A stretch of 64,000 nt of DNA from Lolliginicoccus suaedae. GTDB lineage: Bacteria > Actinomycetota > Actinomycetes > Mycobacteriales > Mycobacteriaceae. How positions within the stretch are numbered: the stretch's first letter is position 1; the number at the start of each line of letters is the position of its first letter. The DNA lies in the NCBI RefSeq assembly GCF_008312885.1, contig NZ_VSSO01000001.1, forward strand, positions 186,001-250,000, read 5' to 3'. Below the pieces are notes generated by a model. It was not told the origin of the DNA, did not search any database, and saw nothing but the letters and a program-made list of their open reading frames with translations. Shown one piece after another: positions 43,801 to 52,956 of this stretch. A program made the translations under genes and the position numbers.

Positions 43801-44692
43801 CGAGGCCGTCCTCGAGGGTGTATCCGGCCCGGGCCGCGGGCGCGGTGATCGCCGCGTTGAGCTCGTCGCGGGTGAGGGGGCCCACGACGAGCGTGTTCTC
43901 GCGCAGCGGCTGGAGCAGCGCGGGCTCATCGACGGCGGCGGCGAAGAAGTCGGCTCGCAGCCCTAGGACGATGCGTGGCCGGGCAGGCATGCTGGTGAGG
44001 GCTTCGAGGAAGGCGCGGCGCTGCGCCTCGTCGCGGCATTGCGTCCACAGCTCCTCGAGCTGGTCGATGCACAGCACGGTGCTGGCATCGATCCTGGCGG
44101 CGGCGAGGGCTCGCATCGGATTCGGTCCGGGCGTGAGCAGCACCGGTGACAGGTGCTGCGGCAGGTCGCTGCGGCCGGTAGCGAGCGCGGGCATGATTCC
44201 GGCCCGGATCAGCGAGGATTTCCCTGCCCCGGATGCGCCGATGATGATGAGGGGCACATCGGGCTTGCGAGCGAGGTGGTCGAGGGCGTAGCTGACGAGG
44301 CCGTCGCGGCCGAAGAACCATTCGGCGTCCTCGGGCGAGAAGCTATCCAGCCCCTTGTACGGGGGAGACTGGCTGCTTCCCCGGCGCCCAGGGGAGCGGC
44401 GAGCACGAAGCACTGCCTGCCACCATTCGCCCCGCCGCTCCTCGCTCGTGACACCGACGGCGGCGAGGAGGTCATCGAACGCGGGCTTGCTGGAGTTGGT
44501 GGGGACGTGCTGCCCGGCGAACCAGCCGCTGACGGTGCCGTGGAGCACGCCGGACTTCTCGACGACATCGCGGATCGTCAGGCGCCGCTGGTCGCGGAGC
44601 GCGGTGAGGGCGGCGCCCAGCTCGAGCCGGTTGGTGACAATGGTGGGGCTCACAGCGGGATCGCTAATGTGAGTTTCGCCCGATTCGCTCAT
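40862..44692 (-). CDS. HTH-nSTAND-WD40 signal-transduction NTPase
   Basis: A 1276-residue multidomain protein. Residues ~20-80 form an XRE-like helix-turn-helix (LTIRDVVEKSGVLHGTVSGWF). Residues ~110-500 are an nSTAND NTPase: PYKGLDSFSPEDAEWFFGR lead-in, GASGAGKSS (Walker A, near 151) and VLCIDQLEELW (Walker B, near 204). A membrane helix lies near 527-553. From ~610 to the end there are many WD40 repeats (SPDG...LW/WD patterns), predicting one or two beta-propellers. STAND proteins are ligand-triggered switches, and some bacterial members act in phage defence. Here the target is unknown. The ATG at 44692 follows a TACCCT box by eight bases, so the mRNA is probably leaderless. Confidence 0.88.
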   Translation of the reverse strand: MSESGETHISDPAVSPTIVTNRLELGAALTALRDQRRLTIRDVVEKSGVLHGTVSGWFAGQHVPTNSSKPAFDDLLAAVGVTSEERRGEWWQAVLRARRSPGRRGSSQSPPYKGLDSFSPEDAEWFFGRDGLVSYALDHLARKPDVPLIIIGASGAGKSSLIRAGIMPALATGRSDLPQHLSPVLLTPGPNPMRALAAARIDASTVLCIDQLEELWTQCRDEAQRRAFLEALTSMPARPRIVLGLRADFFAAAVDEPALLQPLRENTLVVGPLTRDELNAAITAPAARAGYTLEDGLVEVLTSDLAPRDSAQTHDPGALPLLSHALLSTWALSSRKHMTVADYHATGGIKGALQQTAESTYTTLEPAQQELARQIFQRLVNVDGPAETRRRVPLGELLDARDRDMIREVVDLFADQRMLTLTEDAVEITHEILIREWARLRQWIQDNKDSLVVHRRITMAARLWQDSQHDPSTLLGAGRLEVFDQWASSDDHHAELNNLEHEFLAASTTHHEQLRAKEADRQRRLRRLNATLALIAVVAVVAAIAATAAGVYASNQRSDAELARNESMSRQASVQAQRTREDTPALAAQLALAAYRINPTIESRAALLDATATPTPMRLAHAQGATDFALSRDASTLIGTSADGTAHIYRMNGNASAPARTSTLTTGDEDKHHSYAVTLSPDESLAAFGGGSGLVLWQLDGDEPRFLAELDTGGEPIHDAQFAPVGRILVAGTPDGGILRWDLTDPERPVVLPGIVPENPLPQARAAIAHSADGSIMATSTNAGIVSAWDVTIPGEEPALLAELPLGGDGTTVANGLALSPDARFLAAATTAADVQRWDITDLASPTVLDPLTGFDSWVNGVTFTSDGRVLATASSDQTARTWDWATGTELTRFNSPALLTGIAYSTAEDMLITGGDDGIIRIWPTPGPVLGGITGVVFQLRYNADRSILVVTAGRGDRGAHLFDTTDPARPQRLSRIDVPEFSATAAITDDGTILAVGTLDGQVHLWDTSDPTSPRQLSTIKHDHDSLVASLEISRDKQTLITKTYAGPENGVWDISDPASPRALDTLGSRRGRGYLGDFSPDGNLYALGTAGGGVPIWRYTGTGEFEFVADPGDFGGHVEAVRFSPDSTLIAAGGGGGDTAIRLIDVTDPSSPRITATLSGPRVDIYSLDFSADGTRLIGTSGDQIWMWDITDRDDPRVLGVPTAYEGRANDAVFIGDDHHIAAAGWERNVRIWTSAPDSAADWVCDTRGTALTSGEWEQLLPGVPEIDICGTE

Positions 44693-44731
44693 GGGTGAGC
44701 AGGGTAGACGATGCGTGTGACATTCACCCAT
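44691..44731. promoter_or_regulatory. Inverted repeat around the nSTAND gene -10 box
   Basis: Eight-base arms atgggtga (44691-44698) and tcacccat (44724-44731) are separated by 25 bases and enclose TACCCT on the minus strand (44701-44706). The position over the start and promoter suits an operator, possibly for the protein's own HTH domain. The latter idea is inference. Confidence 0.4.
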
Positions 44732-44926
44732 ACGCGTAGGGCATTGCCGGGACAGAGGTGCGAGGCTGATCGCGGTTGCCTGAGAATGCCCTGAGATCAT
44801 GATCGCTAGCGGCCAGCACCGGAATCCATGCCCTGGGGCCCTTGTTGTATCGGGTAGACGCGCGTCATTCCCCGTCGCTGGCGGATCGCCGGTAGCGTGG
44901 GAGGACCATAACGGGAGGAGACGCCC

Positions 44927-46681
44927 ATGAGCACGTCAGAACGTCCCCGCGACCGCGAAGAGCTGAATCGTGAGATCTCGGACCTGCAGTCCGAGGTCGC
45001 CGTCCTGCGCCGCCAGCTCGCTACCAGCCCGCAGCAGGTCCGCGAGCTCGAAGCGCGCATCGAGTCCCTCGCGGCCCGCAACGCCAAGCTCCTCGACACG
45101 CTCAAGGAGGCCCGCCAGCAGCTGCTCAACCTGCGCGAGGAGGTCGATCGGCTCGGGCAGCCACCGAGTGGCTACGGCGTCGTCGTTGGCATTCCGGATG
45201 ATGAGACGGCGGACGTGTTCACCTCGGGGCGCCGCATGCGCCTGCAATGCTCCCCGAACATCGACGCCAGCGCTCTGCGCAAGGGCCAGACGGTGCGCCT
45301 CAACGAGGCGCTCACGATCATCGAGGCAGGCTCGTTCGAGCAGGTTGGTGAGATCAGCACGCTCCGCGAGCTCCTCGACGACGGCCATCGTGCCCTCGTG
45401 GTCGGGCACGCCGACGAGGAGCGTGTCGTCTGGCTCGCCGATCCACTCGTGAACCCTGACGAGGACGATCCGTTCCAGCCGCCCCGCGCGCTCCGGCCCG
45501 GTGATTCCCTGCTCGTCGACACCAAATCGAGCTACGCGTTCGAGCGCATCCCCAAGGCCGAGGTGGAGGATCTCGTGCTCGAGGAGGTCCCCGACGTCGA
45601 CTACCACGACATCGGTGGCCTGTCCCGGCAGATCGAGCAGATCCGCGACGCCGTCGAGCTGCCCTTCCTGCACCGCGACCTGTTCCGCGAGTACGCGCTG
45701 CGCCCGCCCAAGGGCGTGCTGCTGTACGGCCCTCCCGGCTGCGGCAAGACCCTCATCGCCAAGGCCGTCGCGAACTCGCTCGCCAAGAAGATTGCCGAGG
45801 CCCGCGGCGAGGATACGAAGGAAGCCAAGTCCTTCTTCCTCAACATCAAGGGCCCCGAGCTGCTCAACAAGTTCGTCGGCGAGACCGAGCGCCACATCCG
45901 GCTGATCTTCCAGCGCGCCCGCGAGAAGGCATCGGAAGGCACTCCCGTCATCGTGTTCTTCGACGAGATGGACTCCATCTTCCGCACCCGCGGCTCCGGC
46001 GTCTCCTCCGACGTCGAGACGACTGTCGTGCCCCAGCTGCTCAGTGAGATCGACGGCGTCGAGGGGCTGGAGAACGTCATCGTCATCGGCGCGTCCAACC
46101 GCGAGGACATGATCGACCCCGCCATCCTGCGGCCCGGGCGCCTCGACGTGAAGATCAAGATCGAGCGTCCCGACGCCGAGGCCGCGATCGACATCTTCTC
46201 CAAGTACCTCACCAGCAATCTGCCCATCAACGAGGAGGACATCGCCGAGTTCAGCGGCGACCGCGCCGCCTGCGTGCACGCCATCATCGAGCGCGTCGTC
46301 GAGCGCATGTACACCGAGAGCGATGACAACCGCTTCCTCGAGGTGACCTACGCCAACGGCGACAAGGAAGTCCTCTACTTCAAGGACTTCAACTCCGGCG
46401 CGATGATCCAGAACATCGTCGACCGGGCCAAGAAGTTCGCCATCAAGGAGTTCCTCGACACCGGCATGCGGGGACTGCGCGTGCAGCACCTGTTCGACTC
46501 GATCGTCGACGAGTTCTCCGAGAACGAGGACCTGCCCAACACCACCAACCCGGACGACTGGGCACGCATCTCCGGCAAGAAGGGCGAGCGCATCGTCTAC
46601 ATCCGCACCCTCGTCACCGGCAAGAACGCCAGCGCGAGCCGGGCCATCGACACCGAGTCCCAGACGGGGCAGTACCTGTAG
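44927..46681 (+). CDS. mpa: Proteasomal ATPase Mpa/ARC
   Basis: A 584-residue AAA ATPase that recognises pupylated proteins, unfolds them and feeds them into the 20S core. Residues ~5-70 are a coiled coil that binds Pup. OB-fold domains follow to about 230. The AAA module has GPPGCGKT (near 270), [10 protein letters not shown] (near 345) and [18 protein letters not shown] (sensor and arginine region). The extreme C-terminus is GQYL, the penultimate-Tyr tail that docks into the proteasome. The ATG follows GGGAGGAG. Convergent and divergent neighbours isolate it from dop, but it belongs functionally with pup, prcBA, dop and pafA downstream. Confidence 0.97.
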   Translation: MSTSERPRDREELNREISDLQSEVAVLRRQLATSPQQVRELEARIESLAARNAKLLDTLKEARQQLLNLREEVDRLGQPPSGYGVVVGIPDDETADVFTSGRRMRLQCSPNIDASALRKGQTVRLNEALTIIEAGSFEQVGEISTLRELLDDGHRALVVGHADEERVVWLADPLVNPDEDDPFQPPRALRPGDSLLVDTKSSYAFERIPKAEVEDLVLEEVPDVDYHDIGGLSRQIEQIRDAVELPFLHRDLFREYALRPPKGVLLYGPPGCGKTLIAKAVANSLAKKIAEARGEDTKEAKSFFLNIKGPELLNKFVGETERHIRLIFQRAREKASEGTPVIVFFDEMDSIFRTRGSGVSSDVETTVVPQLLSEIDGVEGLENVIVIGASNREDMIDPAILRPGRLDVKIKIERPDAEAAIDIFSKYLTSNLPINEEDIAEFSGDRAACVHAIIERVVERMYTESDDNRFLEVTYANGDKEVLYFKDFNSGAMIQNIVDRAKKFAIKEFLDTGMRGLRVQHLFDSIVDEFSENEDLPNTTNPDDWARISGKKGERIVYIRTLVTGKNASASRAIDTESQTGQYL

Positions 46682-46717
46682 GGCTGGAAGCTTTGGGGGC
46701 GCCCGGTGCCGGAATTC

Positions 46718-46776
46718 GCCTATGGAGCTCAACGGAAAACGGCCGTGGATGGCCGGATCTGTTGAGTTCCATAGGC
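46718..46776. terminator. Long nested stem-loop after mpa
   Basis: Sixteen-base arms at 46718-46733 and 46761-46776 pair with a single G-U type mismatch. They enclose a smaller hairpin, cggcc (46740-46744) and ggccg (46751-46755). A short ttt run follows on the plus strand. It lies between the convergent mpa gene and the small secreted-protein gene and could terminate both. Confidence 0.7.
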
Positions 46777-46826
46777 TTTCGTCCTCGAGAGTCCGCCAGC
46801 CAGCCAGGCTCGACGGCAGGCCCCGG

Positions 46827-47213
46827 CTAGCTCAGTGCCACGGAATCGGCGTGCGTCGCCCAGAACACATCCGAGCTCGGGTACGCGCAGGTGATCGAGA
46901 CCTCGCCGACCACGCCGCCCTCGAGGACGACGAGCGCGGTGCCGGAATCATCGACGGGCACCCATCCGTCCTCCTTGATGACCAGCCCTGCCTCGGCGGG
47001 GTCAGCGCGGCATTCCATCTCGGGGTCGGCGCCCTGGATGAGGACAGCCGTGGCGATGCCAGCATTGACCGCTGTCGCGGCGAGTGGTGTGTCCTCGCCG
47101 GCGCAGATCTGCTCGCACTCGCTCCAGTGGTCGGCGAGCGCGCTGGGGGCGCCGAGCAGGGCAGCGGCTGGCATGAGTGCGATGGCGGTGGCGATCCGGC
47201 GTGTTGCTCGCAT
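46827..47213 (-). CDS. Small secreted protein, unknown
   Basis: A 128-residue protein from the ATG at 47213, eight bases after AGGAGG. A signal peptide ends at a SALA site near residue 27. The mature ~100 residues carry CEQIC, MECRAD and ITCAYP, giving four Cys that may form two disulfides. I do not recognise the family. It sits between mpa and dop on the opposite strand; nothing links it to protein turnover beyond position. Confidence 0.7.
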   Translation of the reverse strand: MRATRRIATAIALMPAAALLGAPSALADHWSECEQICAGEDTPLAATAVNAGIATAVLIQGADPEMECRADPAEAGLVIKEDGWVPVDDSGTALVVLEGGVVGEVSITCAYPSSDVFWATHADSVALS

Positions 47214-47347
47214 GGCGCGTGCCTCCTGTGCTCGATAGCGATCGGCTCGGTGATGATCTTCTAGTCCGGATGCTACTCGCGCGTGCGCACGCCTTGCCAA
47301 GCTCTTGCCACGCGTCGACCGGCGACGCTCCTGCCGGAGTGATCGCC

Positions 47348-47353
47348 TAGGCT
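47348..47353 (+). promoter_or_regulatory. -10 box for leaderless dop
   Basis: TAGGCT, then eight bases, then the ATG at 47362. No ribosome-binding site precedes the ATG. Confidence 0.5.
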
Positions 47354-47361
47354 GTGGTCCC

Positions 47362-48861
47362 ATGCAGCGGATCATGGGCACGGAAGTGGAATACGGGATC
47401 AGCTCGCCGGATGACAAGTCCGCGAACCCGATCCTCACCTCGACCCAAGCGGTGCTCGCCTATGCCGCGGCGGAAGGGGTGCCACGGTCGCGGCGGACCC
47501 GGTGGGACTACGAGGTCGAGTCCCCGCTGCGCGATGCGCGTGGCTTCGACCTGGGACGCTACAGCGGGCCGGCGCCAGTGATCGATGCCGATGAGATCGG
47601 CGCGGCCAACATGATCCTCACCAATGGGGCGCGATTGTATGTCGATCATGCGCATCCGGAGTACTCGGCCCCCGAGGTGGTCGATCCGCGTGACGCAGTG
47701 ATCTGGGACAAGGCGGGCGAGCGTGTCATGGAGGCAGCCGCGCGCTACAGCTCGTCGGTGCCGGGCAACCCGCGCTTGCAGCTCTACAAGAACAACGTCG
47801 ATGGCAAGGGCGCCTCGTACGGCACGCACGAGAACTACCTGATGAAGCGGGAGACGCCGTTCGCGAAGGTCGTCTCGGGGCTGACGCCGTTCTTCGCGTC
47901 CCGGCAGGTCATCTGCGGGCAGGGACGAGTGGGCATCGGCCAGCATGGGGATGGCGAGGGCTTCCAGCTGTCCCAGCGGGCGGACTACATCGAGGTGGAG
48001 GTCGGGCTCGAGACGACGCTCAAGCGCGGCATCATCAACACGCGCGACGAGCCGCATGCCGATGCGGAGAAGTATCGGCGGCTGCACGTCATCATCGGCG
48101 ATGCGAACCTTGCCGAGACCGCGACATACCTCAAGGTCGGCACGACCGCGCTGGTGCTCGACATGATCGAGGCAAACAACGATTTCGCGGACCTGCAGCT
48201 GCGGCACCCGGTGGATGCGGTGCATGCGATCAGCCATGATCCGACGCTGAAGGCAACCGTGGAGCTCGTCGACGGTCGCAAGCTGACGGGGTTGCAGATC
48301 CAGCGTGAGTACGCCGAGCGGGTGCAGGCTTTCCTGGACCGGCGCGGGGATGACGACGAGCGGGCCCGCCATGTGCTGGCTACCTGGCTCGATGTGCTGG
48401 GCAAGCTCGAGGGCGATCCGATGGATTGCGCGGACCTGCTTGATTGGCCCGCGAAGCTGCGCCTGCTCGAGGGCTTCCGCAAGCGCGAGGGGCTGGCCTG
48501 GACGGCGCCGCGGCTGCACCTGGTGGACCTGCAGTACTCGGATGTGCGCCTCGACAAGGGCTTGTACAACCGGTTGGTGGCGCGGGGGTCGATGAAGCGC
48601 ATGGTCTCCGAGGACGAGGTCATGCGCGCGGTGACGAACCCGCCGGAATCGACGCGCGCGTACTTCCGGGGCGAGTGCCTGCGCCGGTTCGGGGCGGATA
48701 TCGCGGCGGCGAGCTGGGACTCGGTGATCTTCGACCTCGGCGGGGACTCGCTGGTGCGGGTGCCGACGCTGGAGCCGCTGCGGGGCACCAAGCGGCACGT
48801 GCAGGGCTTGCTCGATTCGGTGGGGTCCGCGCGGGAGCTCGTGGACAAGCTCGGCAAGTAG
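47362..48861 (+). CDS. dop: Pup deamidase/depupylase Dop
   Basis: A 499-residue carboxylate-amine ligase-fold enzyme. It deamidates the C-terminal Gln of Pup to Glu so that PafA can ligate it, and it also removes Pup from substrates. Visible features are the N-terminal MGTEVEYGI (metal/ATP-binding Glu), the [13 protein letters not shown] segment with the presumed nucleophilic Asp, [18 protein letters not shown] and the [19 protein letters not shown] core shared with PafA. Pup itself ends in Gln here, which makes the deamidase step necessary. The ATG is supported by the -10 box eight bases upstream. Confidence 0.97.
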   Translation: MQRIMGTEVEYGISSPDDKSANPILTSTQAVLAYAAAEGVPRSRRTRWDYEVESPLRDARGFDLGRYSGPAPVIDADEIGAANMILTNGARLYVDHAHPEYSAPEVVDPRDAVIWDKAGERVMEAAARYSSSVPGNPRLQLYKNNVDGKGASYGTHENYLMKRETPFAKVVSGLTPFFASRQVICGQGRVGIGQHGDGEGFQLSQRADYIEVEVGLETTLKRGIINTRDEPHADAEKYRRLHVIIGDANLAETATYLKVGTTALVLDMIEANNDFADLQLRHPVDAVHAISHDPTLKATVELVDGRKLTGLQIQREYAERVQAFLDRRGDDDERARHVLATWLDVLGKLEGDPMDCADLLDWPAKLRLLEGFRKREGLAWTAPRLHLVDLQYSDVRLDKGLYNRLVARGSMKRMVSEDEVMRAVTNPPESTRAYFRGECLRRFGADIAAASWDSVIFDLGGDSLVRVPTLEPLRGTKRHVQGLLDSVGSARELVDKLGK

Positions 48862-48911
48862 TCGCTCGGCCAGCAGGCGCTGCACGCGGGCAGTGCTCGT
48901 ATTCCGGGAAG

Positions 48912-48940
48912 TTGTCATGATCTCCCGGTACTGTTGAATT
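48912..48940 (+). promoter_or_regulatory. Candidate promoter of the pup-prcB-prcA operon
   Basis: TTGTCA (48912-48917), a 17-base spacer and TGAATT (48935-48940), about 55 bases upstream of the pup start. The -35 matches the housekeeping consensus well; the -10 is less exact. Confidence 0.5.
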
Positions 48941-49002
48941 ATCGCCCGGGTGAACGAGATCCGACGCCCCGGTGAGACGCACCGATCGAGGAGGTGGCCG
49001 CT

Positions 49003-49197
49003 ATGGCTCAGGAGCAGATCAAGCGGGGCGGTGGCAACGATGATGACGATGCCACCCAGGGGACCGGTACCGGAGGCCAGGAGCGCGTCGAGAAGATCGC
49101 CGAGGATACCGATGATCTACTCGACGAGATCGATGATGTCCTCGAGGAGAATGCCGAGGACTTCGTGCGTGCCTACGTGCAGAAGGGCGGACAGTGA
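49003..49197 (+). CDS. pup: Prokaryotic ubiquitin-like protein Pup
   Basis: A 64-residue, mostly disordered acidic protein. It has a poly-Asp/Gly N-terminal part, a central helix-forming [24 protein letters not shown] region that binds the Mpa coiled coil, and the C-terminal GGQ. Dop must convert the final Gln to Glu before PafA attaches it to substrate lysines. The ATG at 49003 is eight bases after GAGGAGG; a GTG at 48994 is too close to that site. The stop overlaps the prcB start by GTGA. Confidence 0.97.
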   Translation: MAQEQIKRGGGNDDDDATQGTGTGGQERVEKIAEDTDDLLDEIDDVLEENAEDFVRAYVQKGGQ

Positions 49198-50063
49198 CGG
49201 GCCAGGACCTGTGGCGCATGATGCAGCGCGATGCGGGAGCGCAGCGGTACTCGCAGCTGTCCTCGTTCAGCGATCACCTGCGCATCCATGCGCCCGAGCT
49301 GCTGCCGGGTAGTCGGTCCGTTGACCTGCGTGGCCGTAGCGGCAGCGAGGACCTCGCTCCGCACGGCACCACGATCGTCGCGCTCGCGTTCGACGGTGGT
49401 GTGCTGATCGCGGGCGATCGCCGTGCCACCATGGGCAACATCGTGGCGAGCCGTGATATCGAGAAGGTCTTCATCACCGATGAGTATTCCGCGGTGGGCA
49501 TCGCGGGCACGGCAGGCGTCGCGGTGGAGCTGGTGCGGCTCTTCGCGGTCGAGCTGGAGCACTACGAGAAGATCGAGGGCGTGGCGCTGACGCTGGATGG
49601 CAAGGCTAATCGCCTGGCCACGATGGTGCGCGGCAACCTGGGCGCGGCCTTGCAGGGCCTGGCGGTGGTGCCACTGTTCGTGGGCTTCGATGTGGACGCG
49701 GCGAGCGATGCCACGGCGGGACGGATCATTTCGTTCGACGTCACCGGAGGCCGCTACGAGGAGCATGCGGGCTACTACTCGGTGGGCTCGGGGTCATTGT
49801 TCGCGCGATCGGCGCTGAAGAAGACCTACCGCAAGGGGCTCGCTCAGGACGAGGCCGAGCACGCGGCGATCGCGGCATTGTTCGATGCCTCCGATGATGA
49901 CACCGCGACCGGCGGCTTCGATGCGATCCGCCAGCTGTATCCCACGATGGCCGTGATCACGCCATCTGGGGCGCAATCGGTCGCGCCGGAGCGGATCAGC
50001 CAGATCGCTGAGGAGATCATCAACCAGCGCAGGTCATCTGCCGGGGAGGACCAGCACTCGTGA
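49194..50063 (+). CDS. prcB: 20S proteasome beta subunit
   Basis: A 289-residue precursor. The first 58 residues are the propeptide, ending in HG before Thr59, which becomes the catalytic N-terminal threonine (TTIVALAF). The AGDRR Asp and the IEKVFI Lys match the active-site Asp17 and Lys33 of the mature subunit. Fourteen copies form the inner two rings of the core protease. The GTG start overlaps pup by four bases, and the stop overlaps prcA in the same way, so the three products are translationally coupled. Confidence 0.97.
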   Translation: MTGQDLWRMMQRDAGAQRYSQLSSFSDHLRIHAPELLPGSRSVDLRGRSGSEDLAPHGTTIVALAFDGGVLIAGDRRATMGNIVASRDIEKVFITDEYSAVGIAGTAGVAVELVRLFAVELEHYEKIEGVALTLDGKANRLATMVRGNLGAALQGLAVVPLFVGFDVDAASDATAGRIISFDVTGGRYEEHAGYYSVGSGSLFARSALKKTYRKGLAQDEAEHAAIAALFDASDDDTATGGFDAIRQLYPTMAVITPSGAQSVAPERISQIAEEIINQRRSSAGEDQHS

Positions 50064-50767
50064 CGTTCCCGTACTACGCATCCGCCGAGCAGGTGATGCG
50101 CGACCGCTCGGAGCTCGCGCGCAAAGGCATCGGCCGGGGCCGCAGCGTCATCGTCCTTGCCTATGCCGATGGCATCCTGCTGGTCGCGGAGAATCCTTCC
50201 ACGGCGCTGCACAAGATCAGCGAGCTCTACGATCGCCTCGGCTTCGCTGCGGTGGGCAAGTACAACGAGTTCGAGAACCTTCGTCGCGCCGGGATCCTGC
50301 ATGCCGACATGCGCGGCTATTCCTATGACCGCCGGGATGTCACCGGGCGGGCCCTGGCCAACGCCTACGCGCAGCTGCTCGGCACCATCTTCACCGAGCA
50401 GCCCAAGCCGTACGAGGTGGAGCTGTGCGTGGCCGAGGTCAGCCCGCCGGGGGCGGATCGCCCGCCGCAGCTGTACCGCATCTCCTATGACGGGTCGATC
50501 GCTGACGAGCGAAACTTCGTCGTCATGGGTGGCTCGACCGAGCCGATCCTCGCGGACCTGCGCACTTCCTACCAGCCAGGTCTCGGCCTCGCCGAGGCGC
50601 TGCGCACCTCCGTGACCGCGCTGCAGAAGGCACCCGCGCCCGGAGGGCAAGCCGATACCCGCACGCTGGATCCGACCGGCCTCGAGGTGGCGGTGCTGGA
50701 GAGCACGCGACCGCGCCGCGCGTTCCGTCGCATCCGGGGCGCCGACCTCGCCGAGCTGCTCGGGTAG
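50060..50767 (+). CDS. prcA: 20S proteasome alpha subunit
   Basis: A 235-residue alpha-type subunit forming the outer gated rings that bind Mpa. The N-terminal [25 protein letters not shown] segment is the alpha-subunit gate and first helix. The fold lacks a catalytic N-terminal Thr, as expected. Its GTG start overlaps prcB by four bases. The gene ends 27 bases before the convergent PAP2 gene. Confidence 0.96.
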   Translation: MTFPYYASAEQVMRDRSELARKGIGRGRSVIVLAYADGILLVAENPSTALHKISELYDRLGFAAVGKYNEFENLRRAGILHADMRGYSYDRRDVTGRALANAYAQLLGTIFTEQPKPYEVELCVAEVSPPGADRPPQLYRISYDGSIADERNFVVMGGSTEPILADLRTSYQPGLGLAEALRTSVTALQKAPAPGGQADTRTLDPTGLEVAVLESTRPRRAFRRIRGADLAELLG

Positions 50768-50794
50768 AGCGCGCCGGTCGAAGGCTCGCAGGCT

Positions 50795-51448
50795 CTACTC
50801 GACGGTCGCGGAATCAGCGCTCCACAAGTGGCGGGTGAGCAGTGCCACGGAGACCCCAACGACGCCGCCCGCGACGACATCGGAGGGCCAGTGCACCCCG
50901 GTGTGCACCCGCGAGTAGGCGACGGCCGCGGCGAGCGGCGCGATGAGGTAGCCCGCGAGCGGTGATTCGATCGCGACGCCGGTGGCGAACGCCGCGGCGA
51001 GCGCGGAGTGCGCGGAGGGAAACGAGGGGGTGGTGGGGGAGTCACCGAACCGGCGCGTGCCGGGAAGAGCGTTCTCGGGTGGCCGGTTGCGCGGGAAGAG
51101 TGGCTTGAGGAGCCGGCTCGCCACGAGGGTGCTGGCACCGAGGACGACGGCGCCGCGGACCGCGCCTCGGCGGGCATTGCCACCGGAGGCCACGAGGATG
51201 GCGGCCACGCCCATCCAGACCTGTCCCTTGCTCGTGGAGCGGCTGAGCGCGATCATGGCGCGGTCCATGGGCGTGGGCCGCCACTGGGCGGAACGCTCGA
51301 CGAAGCGACGGTCCGCCTGGCCTACAGCGCGGCGCACGGCGCGCGGGGCCGCTGCTGCTGTGGCACGCCGGGACGCCAAGTGGGCGGCCGCCGGGTGGGC
51401 AGTCGCGTCTTCCGCAGGGCCGGTCTCGGCGCGGCCGGGGGCATCCAT
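50795..51448 (-). CDS. PAP2-family membrane phosphatase
   Basis: A 217-residue protein of the type 2 phosphatidic-acid phosphatase family. All three signature motifs are present: KPLFPRNRP, PSFPSAHS and SRVHTGVHWPSDV, within five to six membrane helices preceded by an Ala/Arg-rich cytoplasmic segment. It probably dephosphorylates a lipid phosphate such as polyprenyl-phosphate-linked or phosphatidyl intermediates. The ATG at 51448 is preferred to one at 51466 because a promoter with TACTCT lies seven bases upstream. It is divergent from pafA and interrupts the otherwise co-directional proteasome genes. Confidence 0.85.
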   Translation of the reverse strand: MDAPGRAETGPAEDATAHPAAAHLASRRATAAAAPRAVRRAVGQADRRFVERSAQWRPTPMDRAMIALSRSTSKGQVWMGVAAILVASGGNARRGAVRGAVVLGASTLVASRLLKPLFPRNRPPENALPGTRRFGDSPTTPSFPSAHSALAAAFATGVAIESPLAGYLIAPLAAAVAYSRVHTGVHWPSDVVAGGVVGVSVALLTRHLWSADSATVE

Positions 51449-51455
51449 ACCGTCA

Positions 51456-51483
51456 AGAGTAGGCATTGCCGCCGTGCACGCAA
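51456..51483 (-). promoter_or_regulatory. Promoter of the PAP2 gene
   Basis: On the minus strand TTGCGT (51478-51483), a 16-base spacer and TACTCT (51456-51461), then seven bases to the ATG at 51448. This is the best -35/-10 pair in the window and implies a leaderless mRNA. Confidence 0.6.
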
Positions 51484-51561
51484 TGCAAAAGTGACGATCG
51501 GTGATGATTTGTTGCGGTAGTCGCCGCTGAGGAGGGTGGCAGTGGCGGTAGTGTGGCGAGG

Positions 51562-52920
51562 GTGCAGCGAAGAATCATGGGTATCGAGACGGAATTCGGT
51601 GTCACCTGCACGTTTCATGGGCATCGCCGGTTGAGCCCGGACGAGGTGGCACGGTACTTGTTCCGGCGCGTCGTGTCGTGGGGACGCAGTTCCAACGTGT
51701 TCCTGCGCAATGGGGCCCGGTTGTACCTCGATGTCGGCTCGCACCCCGAGTACGCGACCGCGGAGTGCGATGGGCTGCGCCAGCTCGTGGCGCACGATCG
51801 TGCGGGCGAGATGATCCTCGAGGAACTGCTCCTCGATGCCGAGCAGCGGCTTGCCGACGAGGGCATCGCCGGGGACATCTACCTGTTCAAGAACAACACC
51901 GATTCCGCGGGCAACTCGTATGGCTGCCACGAGAATTTTCTGGTCTCGCGGACGGGCGAGTTCTCCCGCATCTCCGATGTGCTGCTGCCGTTCCTCGTGA
52001 CGCGGCAGCTGATCTGCGGCGCGGGCAAGGTGCTCCATACCGTCAAGGCGCCGATCTTCACGCTGTCGCAGCGCGCGGAGCACATCTGGGAGGGCGTCTC
52101 GTCGGCGACGACGCGGTCGCGGCCGATCATCAATACCCGTGACGAGCCGCATGCCGATGCGGAGAAGTATCGCCGCCTGCATGTCATCGTGGGCGATTCG
52201 AACATGGCGGAGACCACGACCCTGCTGAAGGTGGGCTCGGCGGCGCTCGTGCTCGAGATGATCGAGGCAGGCGTGCCGTTCCGGGACTTCGCGCTGGACA
52301 ATCCGATCCGGGCGATCCGTGAGATCAGCCACGACATCACAGGCACCAAGCCAGTACGGCTCGCGGGCGGACGCCAGGCGAGCGCCCTGGAGATCCAGCG
52401 CGAGTACCACGCGCGGGCGGTCGAGTACCTGGCGGGGCGCGAGCCGAGCGACGAGCTCGAGCAGGTCGTGGACCTGTGGGGCCGGATGCTCGATGCGGTG
52501 GAGACGCAGGACTTCAGCAAGGTCGATACCGAGATCGACTGGGTGATCAAGCGCAAGCTGTTCTCACGGTACGAGGAGAAGCACGGCTTGTCGCTCGGTG
52601 ATCCCAAGATCGCACAGATCGATCTCGCCTACCATGACATCAAGCAGGGCCGCGGCGTGTTCGATGTGCTGCGGCGCAAGGGCCTCGTCGCGCGGGTCAC
52701 CTCCGATGCGGAGGTCAAGCAGGCGACTGCCGTGCCGCCGCAGACGACGCGGGCGCGGCTGCGGGGCGAGTTCATCGCGGCCGCGCAGGACCGCGGCAGG
52801 GACTTCACGGTCGACTGGGTGCATCTGAAGCTCAACGACCAGGCGCAGCGGACCGTGTTGTGCAAGGACCCGTTCCGATCGGTCGATGAGCGGGTGGAAC
52901 GGCTCATCGCAGCCATGTGA
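51562..52920 (+). CDS. pafA: Pup-protein ligase PafA
   Basis: A 452-residue ligase that uses ATP to phosphorylate the C-terminal Glu of Pup and joins it to substrate lysines. It shares the fold of Dop: [42 protein letters not shown] and [19 protein letters not shown]. The GTG at 51562 is chosen because TAGTGT (51549-51554) lies exactly seven bases upstream and the family begins with an [12 protein letters not shown] sequence. The frame is open nine bases further, but that would place the start inside the -10 box. Confidence 0.97.
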   Translation: MQRRIMGIETEFGVTCTFHGHRRLSPDEVARYLFRRVVSWGRSSNVFLRNGARLYLDVGSHPEYATAECDGLRQLVAHDRAGEMILEELLLDAEQRLADEGIAGDIYLFKNNTDSAGNSYGCHENFLVSRTGEFSRISDVLLPFLVTRQLICGAGKVLHTVKAPIFTLSQRAEHIWEGVSSATTRSRPIINTRDEPHADAEKYRRLHVIVGDSNMAETTTLLKVGSAALVLEMIEAGVPFRDFALDNPIRAIREISHDITGTKPVRLAGGRQASALEIQREYHARAVEYLAGREPSDELEQVVDLWGRMLDAVETQDFSKVDTEIDWVIKRKLFSRYEEKHGLSLGDPKIAQIDLAYHDIKQGRGVFDVLRRKGLVARVTSDAEVKQATAVPPQTTRARLRGEFIAAAQDRGRDFTVDWVHLKLNDQAQRTVLCKDPFRSVDERVERLIAAM

Positions 52921-52956
52921 TGGGGGAACGGGCGCGCAGCGGGAAGGGATGATCAG

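Noticed and set aside
44880-44926. Full promoter for mpa with TAGCGT as -10
   Set aside because: The -10-like hexamer at about 44894 is present but no acceptable -35 lies 16-18 bases upstream, so I did not list it.
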